From Pediococcus claussenii ATCC BAA-344 (lineage in GTDB: Bacteria > Bacillota > Bacilli > Lactobacillales > Lactobacillaceae): 64,000 bases of DNA. This document shows positions 15,252 to 23,574 of the stretch, one piece after another. The translations under genes were made by a program, and so were the position numbers. Under the pieces are notes generated by a model that was not told the origin of the DNA, made no database searches, and saw nothing but the letters and a program-made list of their open reading frames with translations. Within the stretch, counting starts at the first letter, position 1. Each line of letters begins with the position of its first letter. The stretch lies in NCBI RefSeq assembly GCF_000237995.1, contig NC_016605.1:1612001-1676000 (forward strand), written 5' to 3'.

Positions 15252-16457
15252 TCAACTTCTTTTACGCATTCTAAGAGCGAATATAAACAATATCAGTCCA
15301 AGGACTTCGCTTCCAAAAATCAAAAATGCCATTGGTGCATAACTTTGTGCACCCATAATTCCAGAAAGTGGCGATGCTAAGGCCCCAATAATATTCATCA
15401 ATAATCCAAGAACTGCGGAGGCCGCGCCCGCATTTGAACTTCCTTCGATACTCATTGCCATTGAGGTTGCCATCGTATTGACGATACCAACACAGAACAC
15501 AACCACGAAAAGTGGAATTATTACTAGAATTGGCATTGGATCAACCAACAAACTACCAACCATTAAACAGCTAGCAAAAGTTCCAACGATCAAACCACCA
15601 AGTAATAAATCTCTGTTCTTCACGTAATCCATTAGATAACCCGGTAAGTTATTTCCAAGAATAATTCCTAAACCATTGATAGCATATAAAATACTAAATT
15701 GATGTACAGACATATGGAAAAATGACTCAAATACGAAAGAGGACGCAGCTATATAACTAAACAGTGCACCAAACACTAACCCCTGTGTCAGAGCAATTAA
15801 AACAAAACGATGGTGGCTAAACATTTTCAGCATGTCAACAAAGCTTTCCTTAATTGGCTGACTTCCACGCTGTCCAGACTTCAAAGTTTCTGGAATTGTA
15901 AATATTACACCAATTACTACCAAGATTCCAATAATGAATAGTAAAATAAAAATTCCTTGCCAACCGACAAGTGGAAGTAAAATACCACCAATGATAGGGG
16001 CAATAATTGGAAAGGCACCATTTACCGCCATTAACATGGAATAAAACTTCGTAAGTTCTCTTCCATCGTAAATATCACGGGCAACTGCTCGAGATAAAAC
16101 TTGTCCTGCAGATCCTGCCAGTCCTTGTAACAACCTAATAAAAATAAATAACCATATATTATGTATAAATATTAAACTAAGTGAAGTGATCGCATAGAGT
16201 AAAAATCCTCCTATTAATGGAATCTTACGCCCATAATGATCACTAATTGGGCCCACAAACAATTGTCCAACGGCTAACCCAATTAAACAAAATGTAATGC
16301 TCAATTGTAGGGCAGAAGCTGATGAATGAAAATAGGACTGCATTTGCGGCAATCCAGGCAGATACATATCAAGTGATAGCGGACCAGTTGCACTAACTAG
16401 TCCCATAAAGAATACTAACCACACACGGTCAAACTTTGATAATTTGTGAATATTCAT
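15252..16457 (-). CDS. Bcr/CflA-type multidrug efflux MFS transporter
   Basis: An integral membrane H+ antiporter of 401 residues with twelve hydrophobic segments. LSLDMYLPGLPQMQ (near 28) is the signature of the Bcr/CflA subfamily, and GPISDHYGRKIPLI (near 70) is the MFS loop 2-3 motif; RAVARDIYDG (near 125) is also typical. ATG 16457 follows GGGGGAG; a TTG three bases earlier is less likely. It is divergent from the rRNA methyltransferase gene with about 120 bases between. Members export chloramphenicol, bicyclomycin or other drugs; the substrate here cannot be told. Confidence 0.9.
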   Translation of the reverse strand: MNIHKLSKFDRVWLVFFMGLVSATGPLSLDMYLPGLPQMQSYFHSSASALQLSITFCLIGLAVGQLFVGPISDHYGRKIPLIGGFLLYAITSLSLIFIHNIWLFIFIRLLQGLAGSAGQVLSRAVARDIYDGRELTKFYSMLMAVNGAFPIIAPIIGGILLPLVGWQGIFILLFIIGILVVIGVIFTIPETLKSGQRGSQPIKESFVDMLKMFSHHRFVLIALTQGLVFGALFSYIAASSFVFESFFHMSVHQFSILYAINGLGIILGNNLPGYLMDYVKNRDLLLGGLIVGTFASCLMVGSLLVDPMPILVIIPLFVVVFCVGIVNTMATSMAMSIEGSSNAGAASAVLGLLMNIIGALASPLSGIMGAQSYAPMAFLIFGSEVLGLILFIFALRMRKRS

Positions 16458-16578
16458 CAACCGCTCCCCCTTTTAATCACAATACTATTTAGTTTACATG
16501 AAAAGTTGCCAAATTCAAACATAATACGGGGAGTCATCATATGTGATAAAATTTGTAGATAACGAATAAGGAGTTCTA

Positions 16579-17985
16579 ATGGATAAAAAAAGATCATATA
16601 ATCAAAAAAATAAATACCAAAATCAAAGACTGCGTGTGGGTGACACGATCCCACTTAAAATAAAACGACTTGGCATAAACGGAGAAGGAATTGGCTATTT
16701 TCAACGGACAATTTGTTTTATAAAGGGAGCCCTTCCTGGCGAACAAGTCATTGCCAAAATCACTGATATTAAACCACGTTTTATTATCGGAGAAACTGCA
16801 AAAATAAAAATGGTAAGCCCTGATCGAGTTGAACCACGCGACAGCTTTGCAAATAATGTAGGTGGATTCGAACTAGAACATTTATCTTACGCTGCGCAGC
16901 TTGAATTTAAACGAGATGTAATCAAGCAATCACTAGCTAAATTTCGTCCAGAAGGCTACAAACAATTTGATCTTCGTCCAACGATTGGAATGGATGATCC
17001 TACTGGCTACCGTAATAAGGCCCAGTTCCAGGTTCGTCGCTTAGATGGCAAGGTACTAGCAGGAATGTATACAGAGGGTTCACACGACTTAGTAGACTTG
17101 CCCGAAGTAAGTGTACAGCATCCACTTACGATGCAAATCATGCGTTTCATCGTTGATCTTTTAGATAAATACAGTGTAAGCGTCTATAACGAACGGAAGA
17201 ATATTGGCGACGTCAAGACTATCATAGTTCGTGTAGCAGTTGAAACCAATCAAGCACAAGTTGTGTTTGTAACTAATTCAACAAAACTTCCTTATAGGGA
17301 CGAGATGGTAGAAGATCTTCAAGCCAAGTTTCCTGAAATCAAATCAATTATGCAAAACATTAATTCTGGGCGGAATTCATTAATTTGGGGTGACAATACT
17401 CAAAACATCGCTGGGGATTCATTCATTACAGAAAAAATGGATGGTCTTTCATTTAAGTTATCTGCCCGCGCGTTTTTCCAATTAAACCCTTACCAAACAG
17501 TAAAACTTTATAACGAAGCTCGAAAGGCCCTTGAGTTATCTGATAATGATAACCTTGTAGATGCATATTCCGGAGTTGGTACTATCGGTTTATCTCTAGC
17601 TAAAAAGGCAAAAGAAGTTCGTGGTATGGATACCATTGCTGAGGCCGTAGAAGATGCTAATGAAAATGCCAAACTGAATGGCATTGATAATGCGCATTAT
17701 GAAACTGGAGCTGCCGAAAAACTGTTACCAAAATGGTTGCAAGAAGGATTTAAGCCAGACTCACTCGTTGTTGATCCACCACGAGTTGGTTTAGAGGGGC
17801 GTCTAATTCAGGCCATTTTAACTTCTCTGCCAAAACACTTCGTCTATATTTCATGTAATCCATCCACACTAGCACGTGACTTGGTACCATTGGTTGAAAA
17901 GTATCGTGTTGAATATATTCAATCCATTGATATGTTCCCTGAAACGGCCCGCGTTGAGGCTGTTGTGAAGCTTACTCTTAAATAA
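16579..17985 (+). CDS. rlmCD: 23S rRNA (uracil-5-)-methyltransferase, RumA/RlmCD family
   Basis: SAM-dependent enzyme that makes 5-methyluridine in 23S rRNA. Residues 18-75 form a TRAM RNA-binding domain. The C-terminal Rossmann domain has DAYSGVGTIGL (SAM site), DPPRVGL, the nucleophile Cys426 in YISCNPSTLARD, and the general base Glu460 in ARVEAVV. Most relatives carry a C-x5-C-G-G-C plus one Cys iron-sulfur site before HLSY; here the same place reads NNVGGFELEHLSY, and the fourth Cys near VDLPEVSVQH is also absent. AAGGAG precedes the ATG. Specificity (U747 and/or U1939) is not visible. Confidence 0.9.
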   Translation: MDKKRSYNQKNKYQNQRLRVGDTIPLKIKRLGINGEGIGYFQRTICFIKGALPGEQVIAKITDIKPRFIIGETAKIKMVSPDRVEPRDSFANNVGGFELEHLSYAAQLEFKRDVIKQSLAKFRPEGYKQFDLRPTIGMDDPTGYRNKAQFQVRRLDGKVLAGMYTEGSHDLVDLPEVSVQHPLTMQIMRFIVDLLDKYSVSVYNERKNIGDVKTIIVRVAVETNQAQVVFVTNSTKLPYRDEMVEDLQAKFPEIKSIMQNINSGRNSLIWGDNTQNIAGDSFITEKMDGLSFKLSARAFFQLNPYQTVKLYNEARKALELSDNDNLVDAYSGVGTIGLSLAKKAKEVRGMDTIAEAVEDANENAKLNGIDNAHYETGAAEKLLPKWLQEGFKPDSLVVDPPRVGLEGRLIQAILTSLPKHFVYISCNPSTLARDLVPLVEKYRVEYIQSIDMFPETARVEAVVKLTLK

Positions 17986-17999
17986 TTTTAAAAGGAACG

Positions 18000-18166
18000 T
18001 GAAATAAGTATACGTGAGATGAGTATTGCCTCAATAACGCGCTCCAAACTCCTGTCAATTTAGTCCAACATAATAAACGGCGCTGCTTCCCAAAATCCGG
18101 GAAACAGCGCCGTTTTCGTTGATACTCGTTGCCAAAACGAAGTTATGTCACAGCTCCTTTTTATTT
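18000..18166. repeat. Interspersed hairpin repeat, copy B
   Basis: A hairpin with 11-bp arms (AAACGGCGCTG/CAGCGCCGTTT, 18075-18116, extended inside by TCCC/GGGA) is flanked on the right by TTATGTCACAGCTCC, the reverse complement of the left flank of copy A. On the left, GGAACGTGAAATAAG and GATGAGTATTGCC resemble the right flank of copy A. It may also serve as a terminator for the methyltransferase gene. Confidence 0.5.
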
Positions 18167-18269
18167 TCAGGAATAATCTTACCATCTCAAACTCACTGGA
18201 TGAAATGAAACAACCACAAATTAGTGCTAGAATGAGGTCGTAATTATCTACACATTAGGAGGAATTACT

Positions 18270-19688
18270 ATGTCCATTTCAGAATTAAGTACTTGTACAA
18301 CCATTCTTGTTGGAAAAAACGCAAGCTTTGACGGTTCAACATTAGTTGCACGTAATGAAGATTCAGGCTCAGCCAACGATCCAAAACGTTTGATCGTGGT
18401 TCACCCTGATGTTCAACCACGTCAATACCAAGCAAAAACTAGTCAATTTAAGATTACCCTACCTGATAATCCACTTCGCTATACTGCAATTCCAAATGCT
18501 GTTGAGGACCAAGGTATCTGGGGTGAAGCTGGTATTAACTCCGAAAACGTTGCAATGAGCGCCACCGAAACAATCACAACCAACGAACGCGTTATTGGAG
18601 CTGACCCACTAACTAAAGAAGGATTAGGAGAAGAAGATCTTCTAACTGTAGTATTACCTTATATTCATTCTGCACGTGAAGGTGTTGAACGCACTGCTGC
18701 GATCTTAAAAGAACATGGTACATACGAAACAAACGGGATAATTTTTTCGGATGTAAATGAAATCTGGTATATGGAAACAGCCGGTGGTCATCATTGGGTT
18801 GCTCAACGTGTTCCAGATGATGCTTACGTTGTTGCACCTAACCAAACAGGTATTCAAGAAATTGATTTTAGTGACCCAGATAATTTTATGTATCCGGATG
18901 ATCTTCGAGAATTTGTGGAACAAAACCATTTAAACCTCAACGATGGATTTAACTTCCGTAAGATTTTTGGCTCACATTCACAGTTAGATCACCATTACAA
19001 CACACCACGTACTTGGTTTGCACAACGCTATTTTAATGCAGAATCAGTTAAGGACATGGATCCGATGAGCGATAATTTTTCATTCATTAGCCATGCGGAC
19101 CACAAAATAACGATTGAAGATATTAAATATGTTCTAAGCTCACACTACCAAGATACTCCGTATGATCCATTTGCACCAAATACTGATTTCAAAACTGTTC
19201 CATTTAGACCAATCGGTATTAACCGTACCCAGGAAATGTGTGTACTTCAAATTAGACCTAACCAACCAAAAGAAACTGCTGCGATTCAATGGGTTGCAAT
19301 GGCTGCAAATCCATTCAATACTCTCGTCCCATTTTTCACAAATGTTACCAATATTCCATCAAGTTACCGCGATGCTACCGGAGTTGCTGATAGTAACAAT
19401 GCCTACTGGATTAACCGTATAATTGCCGTTTTAGCTGCTGATCATTATCAAGCGACTATTTCTGCAATTGAAGCTTTCCAAGAAAAGACACTTGGATATG
19501 GACATAGTAGGATTAGTGAAATCGACTATAAATATAGCGCCAACAAGGCTAATATAACTGCGCTTTTGGAGAAAGAAAATCAAATCACCGCAGATTTTAT
19601 CATGACTGAAACAAAGTCGTTACTTACCAAAGTAGTTGGAACCGCTGGAAACCTAGTACCAGGTTCCTTTACACGGGATAATTATTAA
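18270..19688 (+). CDS. pepD: C69-family dipeptidase, PepD type
   Basis: Cytoplasmic peptidase of broad dipeptide specificity. It belongs to the Ntn-hydrolase C69 family: Cys9 in STCTTILVGK is the likely nucleophile, followed by FDGSTLVARNEDSG, the conserved substrate region. The 472 residues match the usual PepD length. In some relatives a short propeptide is removed so that Cys becomes N-terminal; here eight residues precede it. TAGGAGGAATT gives a strong ribosome binding site. It stands alone between two hairpin repeats. Peptide use is usual for amino-acid-requiring lactobacilli. Confidence 0.92.
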   Translation: MSISELSTCTTILVGKNASFDGSTLVARNEDSGSANDPKRLIVVHPDVQPRQYQAKTSQFKITLPDNPLRYTAIPNAVEDQGIWGEAGINSENVAMSATETITTNERVIGADPLTKEGLGEEDLLTVVLPYIHSAREGVERTAAILKEHGTYETNGIIFSDVNEIWYMETAGGHHWVAQRVPDDAYVVAPNQTGIQEIDFSDPDNFMYPDDLREFVEQNHLNLNDGFNFRKIFGSHSQLDHHYNTPRTWFAQRYFNAESVKDMDPMSDNFSFISHADHKITIEDIKYVLSSHYQDTPYDPFAPNTDFKTVPFRPIGINRTQEMCVLQIRPNQPKETAAIQWVAMAANPFNTLVPFFTNVTNIPSSYRDATGVADSNNAYWINRIIAVLAADHYQATISAIEAFQEKTLGYGHSRISEIDYKYSANKANITALLEKENQITADFIMTETKSLLTKVVGTAGNLVPGSFTRDNY

Positions 19689-19759
19689 AAGAGACTTGAA
19701 TTAACAAGATAGTTCCTAGCATCACTAGTTCATCTAGTATGGTGGACTTTGTTCAATAA

Positions 19760-19982
19760 AATTGAATACTCATACGTTGACTATTCCTATGGACCCACCC
19801 TGTCTCATAGGAACTGGCAACAAAAAACGAGAATTATGACAGTTTTGAAGTCATAGTTCTCGTTTTAGATTGAGCGGAGGTAGCTAGTTCGTGCAATTCG
19901 TTTCAACAAAATAAAGTAGCAAGCATAACAAAACATTTATAATTTGCAAGCTAGGTGATGCTCGCCATGCCCCGCTCTTTTT
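19760..19982. repeat. Interspersed hairpin repeat, copy C
   Basis: A perfect 15-bp hairpin (AACGAGAATTATGAC / GTCATAGTTCTCGTT in imperfect form, 19826-19864) is flanked by GATGCTCGCCATG...CCCGCTCTTT on the right, like copy A. On the left CTGTCTCATAGGAACTGGCAAC resembles, inverted, the GCCAGTTTCTATG segment of copy A. The element overlaps the MerR gene end by a base or two. Confidence 0.5.
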
Positions 19983-20346
19983 ATCTCAAATCACGAGAAA
20001 TCAAATCATAATTTTCAATCTTTTTATCAATTACATCAAGTGTCTTCTGTAAAGATTTAATTTTAGCAACCGTCTTAGCACGCTGATTAATTAAAATATT
20101 TTTCCGATCAGGTATTGTATTGTCACCATCTTCGGCTAACTCAACATACTCCGCAATGGCACTCAGTGCTACACCCGCATCCTTTAAATTCTTCACAAAA
20201 ATAATCCATTGGATTGTTTGCTGATCAAAATATCGAATGCCATTTTTATCACGCGGAATTGCGGGCAATGCCCCAATTTTTTCATAATAGCGAATCGTAT
20301 CAGCTGAAATATTCAGCTCCGCAGCAATAGCTTTGATCCTCTTCAA
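19981..20346 (-). CDS. MerR-family transcription regulator
   Basis: A 121-residue protein with a MerR helix-turn-helix (residues 1-70: ELNISADTIRYYEKIGALP, then KNGIRYF) and a dimerisation helix (80-115). It is the last gene of an operon with an NAD(P)-binding oxidoreductase and a sirtuin-like protein. The operon promoter at 21770-21800 has the 19-base spacer and central dyad that MerR proteins act on, so this protein probably controls its own operon. No cysteine pair for metal sensing is present; the sensed signal is unknown. The gene starts 10 bases after the sirtuin-like stop. Confidence 0.85.
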   Translation of the reverse strand: MKRIKAIAAELNISADTIRYYEKIGALPAIPRDKNGIRYFDQQTIQWIIFVKNLKDAGVALSAIAEYVELAEDGDNTIPDRKNILINQRAKTVAKIKSLQKTLDVIDKKIENYDLISRDLR

Positions 20347-20356
20347 TTTAAATTCC

Positions 20357-21073
20357 TCAGACTTTCAAATTCATTTGACGTGCAAGTTCCTGAAAAACCT
20401 CGTTTGAAGTCGCACGAATGACTAGCTTTGCACCACGATCAAACGAATTCAACTTTGGATTAATATTTACGATAGCTTGATTAGAAGTGTGACTATAGTA
20501 TCCGTTTGATCCGGTTACAATTGTGAGATCACTTTCCGCCATCCAATCATCAGCCATTTTTCTTTGATCAGGCAAGGTTGCGATGTGCCTAAAAACAGGA
20601 TCTGGAGAAATTAATCCATTGCAAACTGGACACCTTGGAACATCATTCCTCAATATATTAATATCATAAATTCTCCCGCAGTCAAGGCAATGATTAACGT
20701 TTAGGGTGCTCCAAATGTCGGCCACATTTGGAGCACCCGCTAACTCATGAAGATAGTCAACATTGGTCGTAACAATCCCCTTCAGTAAGCCTTCCTTTTC
20801 TAAAGAAGCCATTACCTTATGTGTTAAATTGGGACCTGTCTTAAAAATCGGATCAATAAAGTCTTTGTGAAATGCCTTATAAAACTTTTTGGGCTGGCTT
20901 TCTAACGTGGATTCTTCAAACAATCCGAAAACGTCATCCATCATTTCCATATCTGGAATATCGCTATCCACTGAAATGCCAGCACCCGTCAAACTTGTAA
21001 CAAATTGAGCATTATCCATTAAATCTATCAATTCTGCGACTTGTTCAGATAAATCAACTTTTGAATTTTGCAT
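20357..21073 (-). CDS. Sirtuin-like protein without the catalytic His
   Basis: A 238-residue protein with the Sir2 fold: GAGISVDS (30-37), NVDYLHELAG (104-113), a zinc site with Cys129, 132, 148 and 151, and VTGSNG late. Active sirtuins have GAGxSxxSGIPDFR, TQNID and a His-Gly pair before the zinc site. Here these read SDIPDME, TTNVD and DIWSTLN, so the NAD-contacting Arg, the Gln and the catalytic His (Trp121 in its place) are missing. Deacetylase activity is therefore doubtful; NAD or ADP-ribose binding may remain. I start at ATG 21073 (GAGGAA upstream) because an upstream in-frame start would overlap the previous gene. Confidence 0.75.
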   Translation of the reverse strand: MQNSKVDLSEQVAELIDLMDNAQFVTSLTGAGISVDSDIPDMEMMDDVFGLFEESTLESQPKKFYKAFHKDFIDPIFKTGPNLTHKVMASLEKEGLLKGIVTTNVDYLHELAGAPNVADIWSTLNVNHCLDCGRIYDINILRNDVPRCPVCNGLISPDPVFRHIATLPDQRKMADDWMAESDLTIVTGSNGYYSHTSNQAIVNINPKLNSFDRGAKLVIRATSNEVFQELARQMNLKV

Positions 21074-21089
21074 TTTTCTATTCCTCAAT

Positions 21090-21734
21090 TTAAAACCAAG
21101 CAGGTTTATCTCCATCCGTACCTGGTTTATCTATACCAACTGAATGGTTCACTTCCAGACTCGGATCTTGAATTATTTTCACAATAAAATCTGCCACACT
21201 TTTCCTCGATACTTCTGTTCCCTTAAAAGTTTCACCCTTTTGCGTAAGTTCGTAATCAACTTCATCATTATATGTTAACCACGCCGGCCGAATTAAGGTA
21301 TATTTAATATTTGATTTTTCAATCACTTCGGCTGCTTCAGCGTACGGTTTAATATAATCATCATAGATTTCTTCATTATTCCATTCACCAAACTTGCCAG
21401 GAACTTCGTTGTAAATTCCTAATACGGAAACCCATACCAGCCGCTCAATATGCGCCTCTTCCATAGCTTTGATTACCATTTCAGCCTGTAATTTGCTATC
21501 TGTTCCTAATAAGTTAGCATATACAATATCTTGACCTTGAACGGCTTTTAATATTTGTTGATAGTTAGTTACGTCACCCTGGATAATTTTTTCACGACCT
21601 TCAATAGGTTCACGTCCCAATTTACTTGGTGTTCTCATAAACAAAGTTACTTGATCGCTCGTATTTTTTAATAACATTTCTTCTACTACTTCAGCTATAC
21701 TGCCGTTTGCACCTAATATTAATATATTACTCAT
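21090..21734 (-). CDS. NAD(P)-binding oxidoreductase (atypical SDR, NmrA-like)
   Basis: A 214-residue Rossmann-fold protein. GANGSIAEVVEEML (residues 8-21) is the dinucleotide-binding loop, GDVTNYQQI follows strand 4, and VSVLGIYNE (near 103) takes the place of the catalytic region; the Tyr-x3-Lys of classical SDRs is absent. Relatives act as NAD(P)H sensors or reductases. It is first in a three-gene operon (oxidoreductase, sirtuin-like protein, MerR) and its promoter has a clear MerR operator. This suggests a redox or electrophile response; the substrate is unknown. Confidence 0.85.
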   Translation of the reverse strand: MSNILILGANGSIAEVVEEMLLKNTSDQVTLFMRTPSKLGREPIEGREKIIQGDVTNYQQILKAVQGQDIVYANLLGTDSKLQAEMVIKAMEEAHIERLVWVSVLGIYNEVPGKFGEWNNEEIYDDYIKPYAEAAEVIEKSNIKYTLIRPAWLTYNDEVDYELTQKGETFKGTEVSRKSVADFIVKIIQDPSLEVNHSVGIDKPGTDGDKPAWF

Positions 21735-21769
21735 GACTAATTACTCCTATCCATATTGATATTAGATCT

Positions 21770-21800
21770 AAAGTAACACTTGGAGTATGCTCTAAGTCAA
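21770..21800 (-). promoter_or_regulatory. MerR-type promoter with 19-bp spacer and dyad
   Basis: On the minus strand TTGACT (21795-21800) and TACTTT (21770-21775) are 19 bases apart, too long for normal use. The spacer holds the palindrome CTTAGAGCATACTCCAAG (21779-21796). Overlong spacers with a central dyad are the mark of promoters that MerR proteins twist to activate. The MerR gene is the third gene of the operon. Confidence 0.85.
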
Positions 21801-21912
21801 GAATTTAATACAAAATAAAAAGTGATTTCAATTTAGAAATCACTTTAGCTTCGTGTAAGAATGCTTGAGTAAACTTTGAAAGTCATACTTTTCTAATTAG
21901 TCTTTAGTGTAA

Positions 21913-22788
21913 TTACTTATTTTGCTTTTCATTAGTACTGGTACTATTCCCACCAGTTGCTCCACCATTGTTATGGCTATTATCATTAGAAACTTGTGGT
22001 TTGCTAGGCTGAGTTGATTCATGGGCCGTCCCACTTTCATTAGTGTTTGACGACTGTGCATTACTATTATGCTCGGTGCTATTTTCGGTTAATTCACTCT
22101 GCGTATTCGCACTCTTTTCGTCTGATTTCGCAGATTCTTTTGGAGCAATTGTAGTTGTAGTGGACTTGGAACTATAGTGTTGTTTTGTTTGTGCACCATT
22201 GTTAGTTGATGTAGTCGTGTTACTTTTACCCACAGTATCCTGTGTTAATTGGGTATCAATATCATTGCTACCAATATTAGGATTGCCTTCATAATTGGCA
22301 ACAGTCCTATCCAAGACCAAGTAATCATTTTGAGTTTTAACGTTGGTTATTGTTCCATCGAAGTTAATCAAAAGTTTAACCGGTGATTCTGCCTTCGCTC
22401 CAACTTTATTGCCCGTAATGATAACCGTCTTATCACGAATAGTGAAAGTACAATTATCAAGTTTATTTTCATCATCAACCCACGTACCATTAGCACGATG
22501 CTTTCCAACAAACGTGTAACCTTGGTCTGTCGTGTGTTCAATATCAATTATTGAAGTCTCAGAGATCTTACTAACCAATGTCTTGTTTGCAAAATATTTA
22601 TTAAAGATCTGACTGGTTGAAAGCTTTTCAATTTTAGTCTCTTTTTTCTTTGAAGAACTACTATTTTCTTTACTACTTTCAGTTTTAGAGGTTGAAGAAT
22701 TTGAACTAGTAGTGACTTGTTTGCGACATCCTGCCAAGACAATTCCTGCTAAAAGAACCATTGTTATCACAGCAGATTTAATTTTCAT
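21913..22788 (-). CDS. Ser/Thr-rich cell-surface lipoprotein
   Basis: A 291-residue secreted protein of unknown function. A signal peptide with the lipobox LAGC (Cys20) anchors it to the membrane. Residues 21-50 are a Ser/Lys-rich spacer. A compact region (about 55-170, STSQIFNKYFANKTL to DYLVLD) looks like a small domain of beta strands, and residues 190-291 are low-complexity Ser, Thr, Asn and Gln. It is divergent from a TetR-family gene with about 140 bases between, so TetR control is possible. I do not recognise the domain with certainty. Confidence 0.75.
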   Translation of the reverse strand: MKIKSAVITMVLLAGIVLAGCRKQVTTSSNSSTSKTESSKENSSSSKKKETKIEKLSTSQIFNKYFANKTLVSKISETSIIDIEHTTDQGYTFVGKHRANGTWVDDENKLDNCTFTIRDKTVIITGNKVGAKAESPVKLLINFDGTITNVKTQNDYLVLDRTVANYEGNPNIGSNDIDTQLTQDTVGKSNTTTSTNNGAQTKQHYSSKSTTTTIAPKESAKSDEKSANTQSELTENSTEHNSNAQSSNTNESGTAHESTQPSKPQVSNDNSHNNGGATGGNSTSTNEKQNK

Positions 22789-22896
22789 AATTGTTACTCT
22801 CCCAATATATTAACTGTCTTTTTAGTATACACTACTTAAGTAGATGCTTCCCATAATTTTTCCTGATAAGTCTGTACTAATTTTCTATTCATGCGT

Positions 22897-22915
22897 TACA
22901 ATTTAGTTAAACTAA
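22897..22915 (+). promoter_or_regulatory. Promoter -10 and palindrome before the TetR gene
   Basis: TACAAT (22897-22902) is a -10 element; the palindrome TTAGTTAAACTAA (22903-22915) follows directly and would cover the transcript start. It is a candidate autoregulatory operator. Confidence 0.5.
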
Positions 22916-22929
22916 CTGGAGGTTATTTC

Positions 22930-23508
22930 ATGGCTGTTAACGATACCAGAACTAAAATCCTTAATGCTTTTTCAAGATTAGTCGTTGAATATGGCTACAC
23001 AAGCACAACCACATTGGCAATCGCTAAAGAAGCAGGCGTCAATGAAAGCACCATTTTCCGAAATTTCCACGATAAAGAGGGCTTACTTGATGCCCTTGTA
23101 TCATTTTACCTAGATGATATCGCTAACGTAAGACAAACATTTGTACCCTCTGACAGTATTGAAGAAGATCTGATTCGGCTTGCCAAATCTTATAATGATT
23201 TCGTTAAGGAGCATCGCGCCATCATGTCTATTGGACTTTCAGAACAGGCGCGCTTTCCAGAAATAAACGTGGCATTACAACAATTGCCTAACCGTTTCAA
23301 GGAAATTCTAGATAGCTATTTCTCGAAAATGATCCAACTTAGAAAAATAAATCCAGAACTTGACATAGAAACCATTATTCTTGATTTCGTTTGGTTAAAT
23401 TTTGGACACTTTTGGACACAGGCTCGTTTTGGTTCAAGTTCTATTCAGGTTTCTGATGAAGACTTCTATCAAAAGAACATTCGTAGCTTTGCAAGAGCGT
23501 TATTATAA
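22930..23508 (+). CDS. TetR-family repressor
   Basis: A 192-residue DNA-binding protein. Residues 5-55 form the TetR helix-turn-helix (TKILNAFSRLV, STTTLAIAKEAGVNESTIFRNF), and the rest is the helical ligand and dimer domain. I start at ATG 22930, which has CTGGAGGTT at the right distance. A small palindrome overlies its own promoter. The divergent lipoprotein gene and the gene itself are the likely targets; the ligand is unknown. A strong two-way terminator follows. Confidence 0.85.
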   Translation: MAVNDTRTKILNAFSRLVVEYGYTSTTTLAIAKEAGVNESTIFRNFHDKEGLLDALVSFYLDDIANVRQTFVPSDSIEEDLIRLAKSYNDFVKEHRAIMSIGLSEQARFPEINVALQQLPNRFKEILDSYFSKMIQLRKINPELDIETIILDFVWLNFGHFWTQARFGSSSIQVSDEDFYQKNIRSFARALL

Positions 23509-23510
23509 AT

Positions 23511-23572
23511 ATCAAAAAATGCTACATAGGAAAACCTAAACGGTGTTTTCCTATGTAGCATTTTTTGATTTG
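23511..23572. terminator. Bidirectional terminator
   Basis: AAAAAATGCTACATAGGAAAAC pairs perfectly with its complement around a short loop, with A and T runs on both sides. It serves both the TetR gene and the convergent DyP gene. Each arm is about 20 bp, unusually long. Confidence 0.9.
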
Positions 23573-23574
23573 AT

